This document shows, in pieces, positions 19,751-29,099 of a DNA stretch of 64,000 nt. A program made the translations under genes and the position numbers. The notes under the pieces were generated by a model that ran no database searches, had not been told where the DNA came from, and worked only from the letters and a program-made list of their open reading frames with translations. This stretch comes from Deltaproteobacteria bacterium (GTDB lineage: Bacteria; Desulfobacterota; Binatia; UBA12015), in assembly GCA_029262355.1 (NCBI GenBank), contig JAJCZO010000416.1, positions 1 to 64,000 on the forward strand, in the 5' to 3' direction. How positions within the stretch are numbered: the first letter of the stretch is position 1; the number at the start of each line of letters is the position of its first letter.

Positions 19751-20200
19751 ATGTTATACGCCCTCGGCACACCCATGGCGCGCGCACACAAAGGCCCACC
19801 TCCATCGAGTGACCCGGAGCAGGGCATCTACCAGGGCCGCTCGGTGGCAAAGCGGGTCGTGTCGAGCGATGGCTGGACCATCTTGGTCGGCCGGAGCGCC
19901 GTCGACAACGACGTACTGACCGTCCGACTCGCGTCGCCCAAGGACTTCTGGCTCCACGTCGCGTCGGAGTCGGGCTCCCACGTCGTGATTCGAAACCCCG
20001 CCGGCGAGCCGCGGCCGCCCCGGGACACCCTTCAACACGCTGCCGGCCTCGCGGCAGGTCACTCTCGGGCTCGGGCGGGGGGACGGGTGGCGGTGCACTT
20101 CGCCCAGAAGTCCGATGTCCGAAAGCCGCGCGGATTCGCCCCCGGCAAGGTCGAACTGGCCCGGTACAAGACCGTTCACGCGACGCCCCGCCGAGACTGA
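19751..20200 (+). CDS. Stand-alone NFACT-R (DUF814) domain protein
   Basis: ILVGRSAVDNDVLTVRLASPKDFWLHVASESGSHVVIRN..DTLQHAAGLAAGHSRAR..KSDVRKPRGFAPGKVELARYKTV; only about 150 aa, no NFACT-N. Start may be the ATG at 19775. Confidence 0.8.
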   Translation: MLYALGTPMARAHKGPPPSSDPEQGIYQGRSVAKRVVSSDGWTILVGRSAVDNDVLTVRLASPKDFWLHVASESGSHVVIRNPAGEPRPPRDTLQHAAGLAAGHSRARAGGRVAVHFAQKSDVRKPRGFAPGKVELARYKTVHATPRRD

Positions 20201-20460
20201 TCGGGCATCTCTCGATCGTCTCGCACCGCGGGACGATTCGCCGAACTTCGGCCTTGCGCCCCTCCATGCGGGTGAGGAACACTCGCACGGCGGGTCGTCG
20301 TGAGGCGTCGTCGCCTCGACGATCGGCAATCTACCGACGCTGTCGCGGCGCGGGCCCGCGTGGACTCTCTAGGCAGCAGGAGAGCACAGAACCAAGACAT
20401 TGACGGCGCATCGGGACCGAGTCCGAGGCGATCGTCACATCAGCAAGGAAATATGCAAAG

Positions 20461-20559
20461 ATGAGCTTAGGCACACGAAGGAATCGGATTCGCCCGGGTG
20501 ACATCGTCACATTCCTCGCAGTGGTTGGCACGATCCTAGGAGGTCTGCTCACTCTCTAG
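20461..20559 (+). CDS. Candidate 32-aa single-TM small protein
   Basis: Direct translation MSLGTRRNRIRPGDIVTFLAVVGTILGGLLTL*; AAGGAA 10 nt upstream; basic N-terminus then one hydrophobic helix. Not in the supplied ORF track. Confidence 0.45.
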   Translation: MSLGTRRNRIRPGDIVTFLAVVGTILGGLLTL

Positions 20560-20564
20560 AGAGG

Positions 20565-21629
20565 GTGTGGGCCCGCGTGCTCGCTGGGCGAGTTCGACTG
20601 GCTCGAGCCGTGGGGGTGCCCGCGGAAGTCACGGGAGGTGCCCGTGGGGAGGTCATGGGAGTGGAGATCCAGGGGATACAGGGGCGGCTGCCGGCATTGG
20701 TCGCGCTGCTCGTAGCGGGCGTTCTGGCAGCGCCGGCGCACGCCACGACGGTTGGCGGCGGGGGAAGCAAGAAAACGGATTGTCTCGCGGTCTTCGAGAC
20801 CTCGGTCGTCCTCCCCGCGAATCACCGAAAGGTCATCTGCACCGATGGCGACCCCGCGTGCGACACGGACGGGACGGTCGACGGGCAGTGCACGTTCGAT
20901 CTCTCCGTGTGCATCAACAGCACGTTCGATCCCAAGTGCGCGATCACCGGGGTCGAGTCGATGTTCGTCGATCATTCCGCCGACAACGGCGATCCCAAGT
21001 TCGATCCCGACTTCCAGGCGTTGCAAGACCGGATCGAGAACGAGCTCGACCTGCCCAACGCGGACGCCGAGTGTACGAATCCGACATTTCTCACGGTGCC
21101 GGTGAACGGCCCGTTGCCGGGGAATCGCTGTCGGTCAGGCAAGAAGAAGGTGCGGCTGACCTCGCACTCCGAGTTCGACATCGGTGCGGGCAAGACCTTC
21201 AAGGACAAGGACGCGATGAAGTTCATCTGCAAGCCGCACGAGAACGGCTGCGATCCTCAAAACCTCTTCTCCGGCACGTACAACCGCATTCAGCGGCAGA
21301 TCCTCGATCAGAATTGCGCGGTGAGCGCCTGTCACGATTCGCAGAGTTTCGCAGGCGGACTCCTGCTCGAGACTGGCGCGTCGTACACCTCCCTCGTGAG
21401 CATCGCTCCCGTGAACGTCGCCGCAGGCCAGCTCGGCTGGTTGCGCGTCACCCCGGGGGACGAGAACACGAGCTACATGCACCAGAAACTCTTGGGCGGT
21501 CTGGACCCGAGTCTCGGCGAGCGGATGCCGCTTGGCAAAGGGAAGCTGCAGAGCTTCTTGCGCGAGATCGTTCGCCTCTGGATCGTCGCGGGTGCGCCGG
21601 AGACCGGCTGGGTCCCAGGAACGGACTGA
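20565..21629 (+). CDS. Secreted protein with CX4CH motif (cytochrome c-like)
   Basis: Signal-like LPALVALLVAGVLAAPAHA; FSGTYNRIQRQILDQNCAVSACHDSQSFAGGLLLETG. True start possibly at the ATG near 20655. Confidence 0.72.
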   Translation: MWARVLAGRVRLARAVGVPAEVTGGARGEVMGVEIQGIQGRLPALVALLVAGVLAAPAHATTVGGGGSKKTDCLAVFETSVVLPANHRKVICTDGDPACDTDGTVDGQCTFDLSVCINSTFDPKCAITGVESMFVDHSADNGDPKFDPDFQALQDRIENELDLPNADAECTNPTFLTVPVNGPLPGNRCRSGKKKVRLTSHSEFDIGAGKTFKDKDAMKFICKPHENGCDPQNLFSGTYNRIQRQILDQNCAVSACHDSQSFAGGLLLETGASYTSLVSIAPVNVAAGQLGWLRVTPGDENTSYMHQKLLGGLDPSLGERMPLGKGKLQSFLREIVRLWIVAGAPETGWVPGTD

Positions 21630-21648
21630 GTCGCCGGGCCGGTTCGGC

Positions 21649-22275
21649 TCAGCTGCAGGATTCGGCGAACTGGCCCGAGAGCTTCAACCCGACGTCCGTC
21701 CACGTCTTGGAGACGCCGTCCTTGCCGGTGTGCTGCTCCTCGCAAGCGCGATGCAGTGAGTCGAACGGCTTCTGAGCCGCGAAGTTCATCAGGTCGATGG
21801 TGGCGGTTGCCACGACCTCGTGGTCGTCGGAGATCGTGTAGGCGAACGGCACCATCTTGGTGGTTCCGTTCATGGTAACCGCGATCTGCAGCGTGCCTTT
21901 GGCGTCGTCCCCATCCACACTCTCCACCTTGCCCGTGATGCTCGGCGAGGGGGCGAACTCCTGGAAGAAGAACTGGCTGATGGTGGCGTTGCGTGCAGGG
22001 TTCGCCGACTCGATCGAGGCACCGTCGATCTCCATCGAGAGGCCCTTGGCGAGGTCGACGAGACTGCCGGCATTCGTCGGGCCGCTGAGCTTGGTCGTGT
22101 TGAACGTCCCCGTGACGCCTACCTTTTCGGTCAGTTTGAAGGCCGTCCACTCCACCTTCACGCCATTCTCGGCAACGCTATAGGTGCACGCGGAGTCGGC
22201 CTGGGCAGAGCCGGGGCCGACCAGAAAGGCCCACGAGACGGCTAGGGCAAGGGTGCGAATGACGAGCTTGCTCAT
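21649..22275 (-). CDS. YceI-like secreted protein
   Basis: Start MSKLVIRTLALAVSWAFLVGPGSAQA; KVEWTAFKLTEKVGVTGTFNTTKLSGPTN..GTLQIAVTMNGTTKMVPFAYTISD resembles YceI-domain proteins. Confidence 0.65.
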   Translation of the reverse strand: MSKLVIRTLALAVSWAFLVGPGSAQADSACTYSVAENGVKVEWTAFKLTEKVGVTGTFNTTKLSGPTNAGSLVDLAKGLSMEIDGASIESANPARNATISQFFFQEFAPSPSITGKVESVDGDDAKGTLQIAVTMNGTTKMVPFAYTISDDHEVVATATIDLMNFAAQKPFDSLHRACEEQHTGKDGVSKTWTDVGLKLSGQFAESCS

Positions 22276-22335
22276 GGTTGTTCTCCGTCTTCTGGGCCGC
22301 GATGGAGCCGGGCCAATCGAGTTGTGGGAAAAAGC

Positions 22336-22407
22336 TCCCCGGGCCGGACTCGAACCAGCGACAAGTCGGTTAACAGCCGACTGCTCTACCAACTGAGCTA
22401 CCGGGGA
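22336..22407 (-). tRNA. tRNA-Asn(GTT)
   Basis: Minus strand TCCCCGGTAGCTCAGTTGGTAGAGCAGTCGGCTGTTAACCGACTTGTCGCTGGTTCGAGTCCGGCCCGGGGA: cloverleaf with anticodon loop CTGTTAA (GTT). A TATAGT -10-like element lies upstream at 22427-22422. Confidence 0.95.
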
Positions 22408-22527
22408 TCGGGGGTTCGCCTACTATACGGGACGAGGCCTCGCAATTCGGTTTTGATTTATCGCCGACCCTTTGGGTGAAGTTCGCAAATGTTGTAGGAA
22501 CTGCTGGAGCAGAGGAGGGCTCTTGGA

Positions 22528-23040
22528 ATGCGACGAATGATCAACGCGAGCAGATTCATCTTGTTGGCCGCCCTGGTGGGCGGATCGATGCTGTGGTCGC
22601 CGACTTCGGCCTACGCGAACACGGCCGAGGCGGAGATGCACCCGGTCGATGCGCCTACCGGGCGGGTCTCGAGCCGGGCTGTCGGATATCTCCGGTTCAC
22701 CGAGGGAAAGAAGGCGGATCAGGTCAAGATTCTGGTTCACATTCAGAACCTGCCCGACGTCCAGAGTGAGCAGCCGCTCATGACGGAAAGCGGACATTCC
22801 ACCTACCCGCACGGGCTTCGAATTCGGGCCTCGGGTGACTGTAGCGACACCACGGCCACCGATTCGCCGGCGGGCGTTCTGCCCGACGTGGGCGTGCGTC
22901 AGGACGGCAATGCGGTGCTGAGCATGACGGCTTCGGGGATCACGCTGAGTGAACTGCCCGGAAAGTCGGTCGTTCTCTACCGGGGGACGAACGACGCCAA
23001 GCGCCAGATCATCGCGTGCGGTGTGATCAAAAAGGATTGA
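22528..23040 (+). CDS. Secreted Cu/Zn-superoxide-dismutase-fold-like protein lacking the metal ligands
   Basis: Signal peptide; HGLRIRASGDCS..GVLPDVGVRQDGNAVLSMTASGITLSELPGKSVVLYRGTNDAKRQIIACGVI parallels the SodC C-terminal half (GDLP..LSEL.G.SL.IH..ACGVI). Confidence 0.6.
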   Translation: MRRMINASRFILLAALVGGSMLWSPTSAYANTAEAEMHPVDAPTGRVSSRAVGYLRFTEGKKADQVKILVHIQNLPDVQSEQPLMTESGHSTYPHGLRIRASGDCSDTTATDSPAGVLPDVGVRQDGNAVLSMTASGITLSELPGKSVVLYRGTNDAKRQIIACGVIKKD

Positions 23041-23086
23041 TCCAAACCCCTTGACCTGAGGGCGAAGAAAAGGCGAATCTCGAGAG

Positions 23087-23893
23087 GTGCAGGGCGCCTC
23101 TCAGCTTCGTGTCGAAGATCTCCTCTCTCAGCTTCCGGGAACTCTCCGGCGCGGACACGTGCCGGAGGCCCCGGAGTGGGAGGGCGAGGGGGGGCGGCTC
23201 TCTACGGGATACTCGGAGATTGATGATCTCCTCGGCGGTGGAGTGCCCCGAGGCCGTCTCTCTGAAGTAGTCGGTCGGGGCTCGGTCGGCACGACGAGTC
23301 TGGCCCAGCGCCTGTTGGCCAGTGTCACCACCGACGAGAACTTCGCTGCGTGGATCGACGTCGCCGACGCTTTCGATCCCGCGAGCGCCAGTGCGGCGGG
23401 AGTCGCTCTCCATCGACTTCTCTGGGTGCGTCCGCCAGACCTCGTGGCCGCGTTTGCGGCGACCGAGATCCTTTTGGCCACCGGAGGGTTCGCCCTGGTC
23501 TTCCTCGATACGGGGCCCGTACGGGGCGCGTTGGGGCCAAAGACCAGGCAAGGCAGGCCGCGCCCTCGCGGCCAGGCGGCTGGCGGTCAGAAGGGCCGCC
23601 GTATGCTCGCGGCCCCCCAGACCTGGCTCCGTCTGGCACGTGCTGCCGAACAGTCGCGCACGGCCTTGGTGGTCCTTCCTGGCGCGGGGAGCGCGAAAGA
23701 GGGGTGCCTCGGACTCGCCGGATCTGCCGCCGGCGTTCGCCTGGAACTTTCCCCCGTGCAAGCCGTTTGGGAAGGGACTCCCGGGGCGCCGCTTCTCCTC
23801 GAAGGGCTCGTCAGCCGAATCGATGTCACGCGCAATCGTGGTCCGCAGGCCCGCCGCCAGCGGAGTCGCCAGATGCGCATTCGTCTCGACTGA
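23087..23893 (+). CDS. imuA: ImuA-like RecA-superfamily protein
   Basis: RLSTGYSEIDDLLGGGVPRGRLSEVVGRGSVGTTSLAQRLLA; immediately upstream of imuB-like gene; GTG start. Confidence 0.75.
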   Translation: MQGASQLRVEDLLSQLPGTLRRGHVPEAPEWEGEGGRLSTGYSEIDDLLGGGVPRGRLSEVVGRGSVGTTSLAQRLLASVTTDENFAAWIDVADAFDPASASAAGVALHRLLWVRPPDLVAAFAATEILLATGGFALVFLDTGPVRGALGPKTRQGRPRPRGQAAGGQKGRRMLAAPQTWLRLARAAEQSRTALVVLPGAGSAKEGCLGLAGSAAGVRLELSPVQAVWEGTPGAPLLLEGLVSRIDVTRNRGPQARRQRSRQMRIRLD

Positions 23894-23914
23894 ATCCTCG
23901 GCCGGGAGTGTTCC

Positions 23915-25510
23915 GTGTCTCGTTTTGCTTGCGCCGTCGTTCCCCGTTTTCCCGTGTCCGCGCTCCTGCGGGCAGAGCCGGAGCTGCGCGGATGTCCTCT
24001 GGTGATCTGTCGGCAGGAAGGAGCCGTCGCGAACGGGCGATCACCCGGGCCGCGTTCCATCCTGGTCGGAGTTTCTCGAGAAGCCGAACGGCTCGGCATT
24101 CGCACCGGAATGACCGTGGCGCAGGCGCTGGTTCGGCATTCCGACCTCGTTCTCCGTCCACGAGACGAGCGTGCCATTGGTGCCGCGCGCGAAGCCCTGC
24201 TCGACATTGCAGGCTCGGTCTCTCCGCGGATCGAGTCCGATGGCAATGCCGTCTATCTCGACATCGAAGGGCTCGACAAGATCTTCTCTTCCGACGGCGG
24301 CATTGCGGCGGCTCTCTCGACGCGGGCCGAGCGCATCGGACTGACGGTCGGAGTTGGAACGGCCGGGAGCAAAACGACCGCACGTATCGCCGCGGGGCTC
24401 GCGGCTCGCACGGGGGAGGCCATTCTCGTTGCTGCGGGGAAAGATGCGACCTGGCTCGCACCGCATCCACTTTCGGTGCTCACTCCCGTCACACAAGCGG
24501 CCAGGGCCCGTGCCGCGAGCCCTCGAGAGACCTGGCCAGCTCTCCAGGAGAGCTTTCAGCGATTGGGGCTGCGACACCTGGGTGATCTCGCTCGACTTCC
24601 AAGTCGCGAGGTCGGCAGCCGTTTTGGAAAGGCTGGGACGAGATTGTGGCGAATCGCGGCCGGCAAAGAATCGAGTCCGCTTCTGCCCGAGTCCCCGCCG
24701 CTCGAGTTCACCGAAGGTGTGAGTCTCGAATACTCCGTGGAGTCGCTCGAGGCGCTGCTCTTCTTGATGAGAGGTTTGATCGATCGGCTGATTCATCGCC
24801 TCGCGATTCACGGGCTTTCTTGCGGTGGCCTTCGGGTAGGTCTCGACTTGGCGGATGGGGGACACGCCGAGCGTCGGGTCGGGGTACTTGCGCCAACGGC
24901 CGACGTGAAAGCCCTGGCCATCCTCACCCGGCACGCCATCGAGGCCGAGCCTCCGCGCGCGGCCATCGTGGGCGTTCGCGCCATCGCCATCGCCGATCGT
25001 CCTCGACCGACACAGCTCGATCTCTTTCGTCCTACCGGACCTTCTCCGGAACGCCTCGCGACGACTCTCGTCCGCTTGGCTGCGCTCTGTGGCTCGGAAC
25101 GGGTGGGGCGTCCTGTCCCGCCACGAGGGCATCGCCCGGAGGCGTTCACGGTGACCTCGTTCGATCCCGTATCCGAAGAACGGGTCCGGTCGAAAGGTAC
25201 CGAGCCCGAGCCGGAGCCTTCTCGGAGCGGACGAGCCGCGTTGCGCGCCCTGCGTCCTCCGCGCCGTGCCCAGGTATTCCAAGAAGGAGGAAACATCGCG
25301 TACGTTCGGGCCTCCGGCCTGGGAGGGCGGGCGGTGGTTTCAGGAGGCCCCTGGCGCATCGAGACCGAGTGGTGGAGCGAGCGCCCCTGCAGGCGGGACT
25401 ACTACGACGTGCAGCTCTCCGACGGAGGGATCTATCGACTCTTTCGAGAGCTCGGGGGTGGCGCCGCGTCGGTCGGCGACCAATGGTTCATCGACGGCTG
25501 CTATGATTGA
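23915..25510 (+). CDS. imuB: ImuB-like Y-family DNA polymerase homolog
   Basis: PLVICRQEG..GVSREAERLGIRTGMTVAQALVRHSDLVLRPRD, VYLDIEGLDKIF, LTVGVGTAGSKTTARIAAG; the N-terminal catalytic Asp is absent (FACAVVPRFPVSAL). Confidence 0.82.
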   Translation: MSRFACAVVPRFPVSALLRAEPELRGCPLVICRQEGAVANGRSPGPRSILVGVSREAERLGIRTGMTVAQALVRHSDLVLRPRDERAIGAAREALLDIAGSVSPRIESDGNAVYLDIEGLDKIFSSDGGIAAALSTRAERIGLTVGVGTAGSKTTARIAAGLAARTGEAILVAAGKDATWLAPHPLSVLTPVTQAARARAASPRETWPALQESFQRLGLRHLGDLARLPSREVGSRFGKAGTRLWRIAAGKESSPLLPESPPLEFTEGVSLEYSVESLEALLFLMRGLIDRLIHRLAIHGLSCGGLRVGLDLADGGHAERRVGVLAPTADVKALAILTRHAIEAEPPRAAIVGVRAIAIADRPRPTQLDLFRPTGPSPERLATTLVRLAALCGSERVGRPVPPRGHRPEAFTVTSFDPVSEERVRSKGTEPEPEPSRSGRAALRALRPPRRAQVFQEGGNIAYVRASGLGGRAVVSGGPWRIETEWWSERPCRRDYYDVQLSDGGIYRLFRELGGGAASVGDQWFIDGCYD

Positions 25511-25518
25511 TTCACGGC

Positions 25519-26295
25519 ATGTCGAAGTATGACCGCGAGCTGGAAGCCGCCATCGAGATTGCCGAGAGTGCCGGCCGTCTCACCCTCGAGCACTTCGGGA
25601 CGGCACTCGCCGTCGAGAAGAAGGCGGACGAGAGTCCGGTAACCATCGCTGATCGTGGCGCCGAGGAATTGATCCGAAAGCGCCTGGGCGAGGTTTTCCC
25701 CGACGATGGTCAGCTCGGAGAAGAGTTCGGCGAGAAGACGGGCACGAGTGGTCGGCGATGGATCATCGATCCGATCGACGGCACGCAGTCCTTCATCCGT
25801 GGCGTGCCCCTGTACGGGGTCCTGGTCGGCCTCGAGGATCAAGGTCGCTGTGTCGCCGGCGCCATGTGTCTTCCTCGGCTCTCCGAAACCTATTGGGCGG
25901 CCGAGGGGGGCGCGGCGTATCGCAATGGCGCGGTCGTACGGGTCGACGACGCCACGCCGTTGTCGGACGCCACGCTCCTGTCGAGCGACATCAAGCACGA
26001 GCAGTTCGGCAACCGCCACGAGGACTTCGATCGTCTCGTTCGTCGTGTCGGGCGCTACCGGGGCTGGGGTGATTGCTACGGCTACGCGCTGCTCATCTCG
26101 GGCCGAGCACAGATCATGTTGGATCCGCTTCTGAACCCGTGGGACATCGCCGCCATTCTGCCCATCCTAGAGGCTGCCGGAGGCCGCTTCGTGGGGTGGA
26201 ACGGTGAGCAGGGAATCCATGCGGGCTCAGGCATCGGCACGACCGGGGCGCTTCACGAGGAGGTCTGTCAGGTGTTGCGCGTGCCTGGCGGTTGA
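25519..26295 (+). CDS. hisN: Inositol monophosphatase-family, histidinol-phosphatase-like
   Basis: SPVTIADRGAEELIRKRL, RRWIIDPIDGTQSFIRGVPLYGVLVGL, LDPLLNPWDIAAILPILEAAGG. Confidence 0.82.
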   Translation: MSKYDRELEAAIEIAESAGRLTLEHFGTALAVEKKADESPVTIADRGAEELIRKRLGEVFPDDGQLGEEFGEKTGTSGRRWIIDPIDGTQSFIRGVPLYGVLVGLEDQGRCVAGAMCLPRLSETYWAAEGGAAYRNGAVVRVDDATPLSDATLLSSDIKHEQFGNRHEDFDRLVRRVGRYRGWGDCYGYALLISGRAQIMLDPLLNPWDIAAILPILEAAGGRFVGWNGEQGIHAGSGIGTTGALHEEVCQVLRVPGG

Positions 26296-26315
26296 GGCTC
26301 GGTTAAGGAGACCGG

Positions 26316-26702
26316 ATGGCCGCCAAGAAGACAGGAAATGGGCCGGGCGATGTGGTGCTCGTCCATCTCGACGGAAAGCCGGCCGGTTATGCGCGGATCG
26401 AGTCGATTCGCAGCCACTCGCGCCCCGGGTGGAACGAGTGCGACCTCCTTTTTCTCGCACAACCTCTCCAGCCCGTAACCTGGATTCTCGAGGATGAGCA
26501 GATCGACGGCACGCCGTTTACGATGGGCGGACGGCCGGTTCAGATCGAGAGCCTACCGAAGCCTGGGCGCGTGCACCTCCAGCAGGCGAGCGAAGGACCA
26601 GCCGCAGAAGTAGAACCTCCTGCCGCCGTTTCGACCGAGAAGTCCGCACGCAAACGTGGCGACAACGTCGTACGGCTCGTTCGCAAACCGAGCGGCGAAT
26701 AG
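26316..26702 (+). CDS. Conserved hypothetical protein
   Basis: Ordered N-terminus GDVVLVHLDGKPAGYARIESIRSHSRPGWNECDLLFLAQPLQPVTWILEDEQIDGTPFTMGG; disordered C-terminus. Confidence 0.65.
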   Translation: MAAKKTGNGPGDVVLVHLDGKPAGYARIESIRSHSRPGWNECDLLFLAQPLQPVTWILEDEQIDGTPFTMGGRPVQIESLPKPGRVHLQQASEGPAAEVEPPAAVSTEKSARKRGDNVVRLVRKPSGE

Positions 26703-26711
26703 ACCTGGCGT

Positions 26712-28403
26712 TCAGAAGCCGTCGGTAACCGCGCCGAGCGAGCTGCTGGATACGAGCCGCGCGTACTTCGCAAGCACGCCCCGTTTGTAGCGCGGCTCCG
26801 GTGCCGTCCAGGTCGCGCGGCGCGTTTCGATCTCCGCGTCCTCCACGTTGATCTGGAGGAGGTTCTGGCCGGCGTCGATCGTGATCGAGTCGCCTTCGCG
26901 TACGAGCGCGAGTGGTCCGCCGAGCTGGGCTTCGGGCGATACGTGCCCGACGACCATTCCGTACGTGCCGCCCGAGAAGCGCCCGTCGGTCACCATCCCG
27001 ACCGAGTCGCCGAGGCCTTTGCCAATGATCGCGGACGTAGGTGCCAGCATCTCGCGCATCCCTGGGCCGCCGCGCGGACCTTCGTAGCGGATGATCAAAA
27101 CGTCACCCGCCTTGATCTGGTCGGCGAGGATCGCCTCGAGGCAGCTCTCCTCGGATTCAAATACGCGTGCCGGCCCGGTGATCTTCGACACCGCCAGTCC
27201 CGAAATCTTCGCGACCGATCCCTCGGGGGCGAGGTTTCCGCGCAAGACCGCGAGGTGGCCTTTTGCGTACACGGGTTTGTCGAAGGGGCGGACCACTTTC
27301 TGGTCGCTCGGCGGGGAGTCGGGCACGTCGGCCAGGTTGTGGGCGATCGTGTTGCCGGTGACGGTGCGACACGCGCCATTCAAGAGTCCGGCGCGAAGCA
27401 GCATCTTCATGACGAGCGGCACGCCGCCAACGCGACGCAAGTCAGTCGCCACATACTGACCGCTGGGCTTCAGGTCGCACAGCACCGGCACTTCGCGGCG
27501 GATTCTCTCGAAGTCGTCGAGCTCGAGTGGCACCTCCGCCGCGTGTGCGATCGCGAGCAAGTGAAGGACGGCATTCGTGGAGCCACCAAGGGCCATCGTC
27601 ACAGCGATGGCATTTTCGAACGCGGCACGCGTCATGATGTCCCGAGGGCAGAGCTGGTCGCCAACGAGGCCCACCAGGCGCTTGCCGGCGGCCTCGGTCG
27701 AATCGGCCTTCTCTGCGTCGGGGGCAGCCATCGTCGACGTCATGAGAAGACTCATGCCCATGGCCTCGATTGCCGACGACATCGTGTTCGCGGTGTACAT
27801 TCCGCCGCAGGATCCGACACTCGGACAGGCTCGGCGCTCGATCTCGGCGAAGTCTGCACCGGACATGTTTCCTTCGTTGTGCGCCCCGACTGCCTCGAAC
27901 ACGCTTACGATGGTGAGATCCTGGCCGGAGTAGTGCCCCGGCTTGATGGTTCCCCCGTAGACGAAAATGCCCGGGATGTTGAGTCGCGCGAGGCCCATCA
28001 TCGCGCCGGGCATGTTCTTGTCGCAGCCTCCGATCGCGAGCACGCCGTCGTGGCTCTGGCCCCGGCAGACCGTCTCGATCGAATCGGCGATGACCTCGCG
28101 GCTCACCAGTGAGCACTTCATTCCTTCGGTGCCCATCGAGATCCCATCACTGATGGTGATCGTGCCGAAGGTCTGCGGCATGCCACCGGCCTCGCGGATG
28201 CCCGCAGCCGCACGGTCGGCCAAGAGCTGGATCCCGGCGTTGCAGGGAGTGATCGTGCTGTGGCTGTTCGAGATGCCGATGATCGGCTTCGCGAAGTCGT
28301 CGTCCCCGAAACCGACCGCTCGGAGCATGGCGCGGTTGGGGGCGCGGCTATCCCCCTCGGTGACGACTCGGCTGTGTACGTTCTGCTGCTTCGTGGCTGA
28401 CAT
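26712..28403 (-). CDS. ilvD: Dihydroxy-acid dehydratase
   Basis: [78 protein letters not shown]; start [17 protein letters not shown]. Confidence 0.95.
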   Translation of the reverse strand: MSATKQQNVHSRVVTEGDSRAPNRAMLRAVGFGDDDFAKPIIGISNSHSTITPCNAGIQLLADRAAAGIREAGGMPQTFGTITISDGISMGTEGMKCSLVSREVIADSIETVCRGQSHDGVLAIGGCDKNMPGAMMGLARLNIPGIFVYGGTIKPGHYSGQDLTIVSVFEAVGAHNEGNMSGADFAEIERRACPSVGSCGGMYTANTMSSAIEAMGMSLLMTSTMAAPDAEKADSTEAAGKRLVGLVGDQLCPRDIMTRAAFENAIAVTMALGGSTNAVLHLLAIAHAAEVPLELDDFERIRREVPVLCDLKPSGQYVATDLRRVGGVPLVMKMLLRAGLLNGACRTVTGNTIAHNLADVPDSPPSDQKVVRPFDKPVYAKGHLAVLRGNLAPEGSVAKISGLAVSKITGPARVFESEESCLEAILADQIKAGDVLIIRYEGPRGGPGMREMLAPTSAIIGKGLGDSVGMVTDGRFSGGTYGMVVGHVSPEAQLGGPLALVREGDSITIDAGQNLLQINVEDAEIETRRATWTAPEPRYKRGVLAKYARLVSSSSLGAVTDGF

Positions 28404-28636
28404 TGAAAATCTCCCTGGGAACGGACTGCCCGCGGACTCTAAGGACCGGCTCCCCCGGGTGTAAAGGGCCCCGGGGCGCGGGTCGCGTTGCCCAGAGTCG
28501 GGCCGGTGGACTCCCGAGTCTCGTAGATTTGCAAGGCTCAGCGACCAGGCAGCATCCACGGCGCTTGCAGAAGAGCAAGATGGGGCCCCGAGAAGGTCTG
28601 TTGACAGCTCGGGCCGTTTCTCCGTATCCACAGCAC

Positions 28637-28780
28637 ATGGCCGTGCGAATCGAGTTCCACCCTCCGCCCAGACGGCGTGGGGTGAGGCGAGAACGACCTT
28701 CAGCGCTGCTGTTCATCGGGATCGCGACCGTGATCGTGGGAACCCACCTGCTGCTCTGGATGATCGGGCTCATCGGGTAA
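28637..28780 (+). CDS. Candidate 47-aa single-TM protein
   Basis: [47 protein letters not shown]; no clear ribosome-binding site. Confidence 0.35.
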   Translation: MAVRIEFHPPPRRRGVRRERPSALLFIGIATVIVGTHLLLWMIGLIG

Positions 28781-29099
28781 CGGTTCGGCAGTCTCGCCGG
28801 ATCGAGGCTGACGCGTTTGCGAGACTGCGCCAGCCGACATTGGGACGGACCGCTCGACGCGGGGAGCGACGAGCGATCGGTGGGATCGGCCTGCATCAAA
28901 CGACAAATGGAAGAATTTTCAAGCACTTCGGCGGCTCGCGCCGTCGTCGGGGGGCGGTTTGCGGCCGCAGCTTCCAGGACTTCTGAACCCCCAAATCGTG
29001 CGAAAAAGCCACTGTGGGCCTAATGGCGCCGCCGTTGGCAGCCGACACATCGATGAGCCGCCGAGGATCGTGCGGCTCTGGGGGAGCGCTAGGAGTTCG

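Noticed and set aside
20520-20545. TGGCAC element as sigma-54 promoter
   Set aside because: TGGCAC at about 20526 lacks the TTGC[AT] element at the correct spacing; other TGGCAC occurrences in the window also lack it.
20567-21775. 402-aa plus-strand ORF in an alternate frame
   Set aside because: Arg-rich alternate frame of the secreted CX4CH protein (20565-21629), which has the signal peptide and motifs.
22276-22392. N-terminal extension of the YceI-like ORF
   Set aside because: The extension is translated through the tRNA-Asn gene; the signal peptide starts at 22275.
24041-25282. 413-aa minus-strand ORF
   Set aside because: Antisense shadow of imuB.
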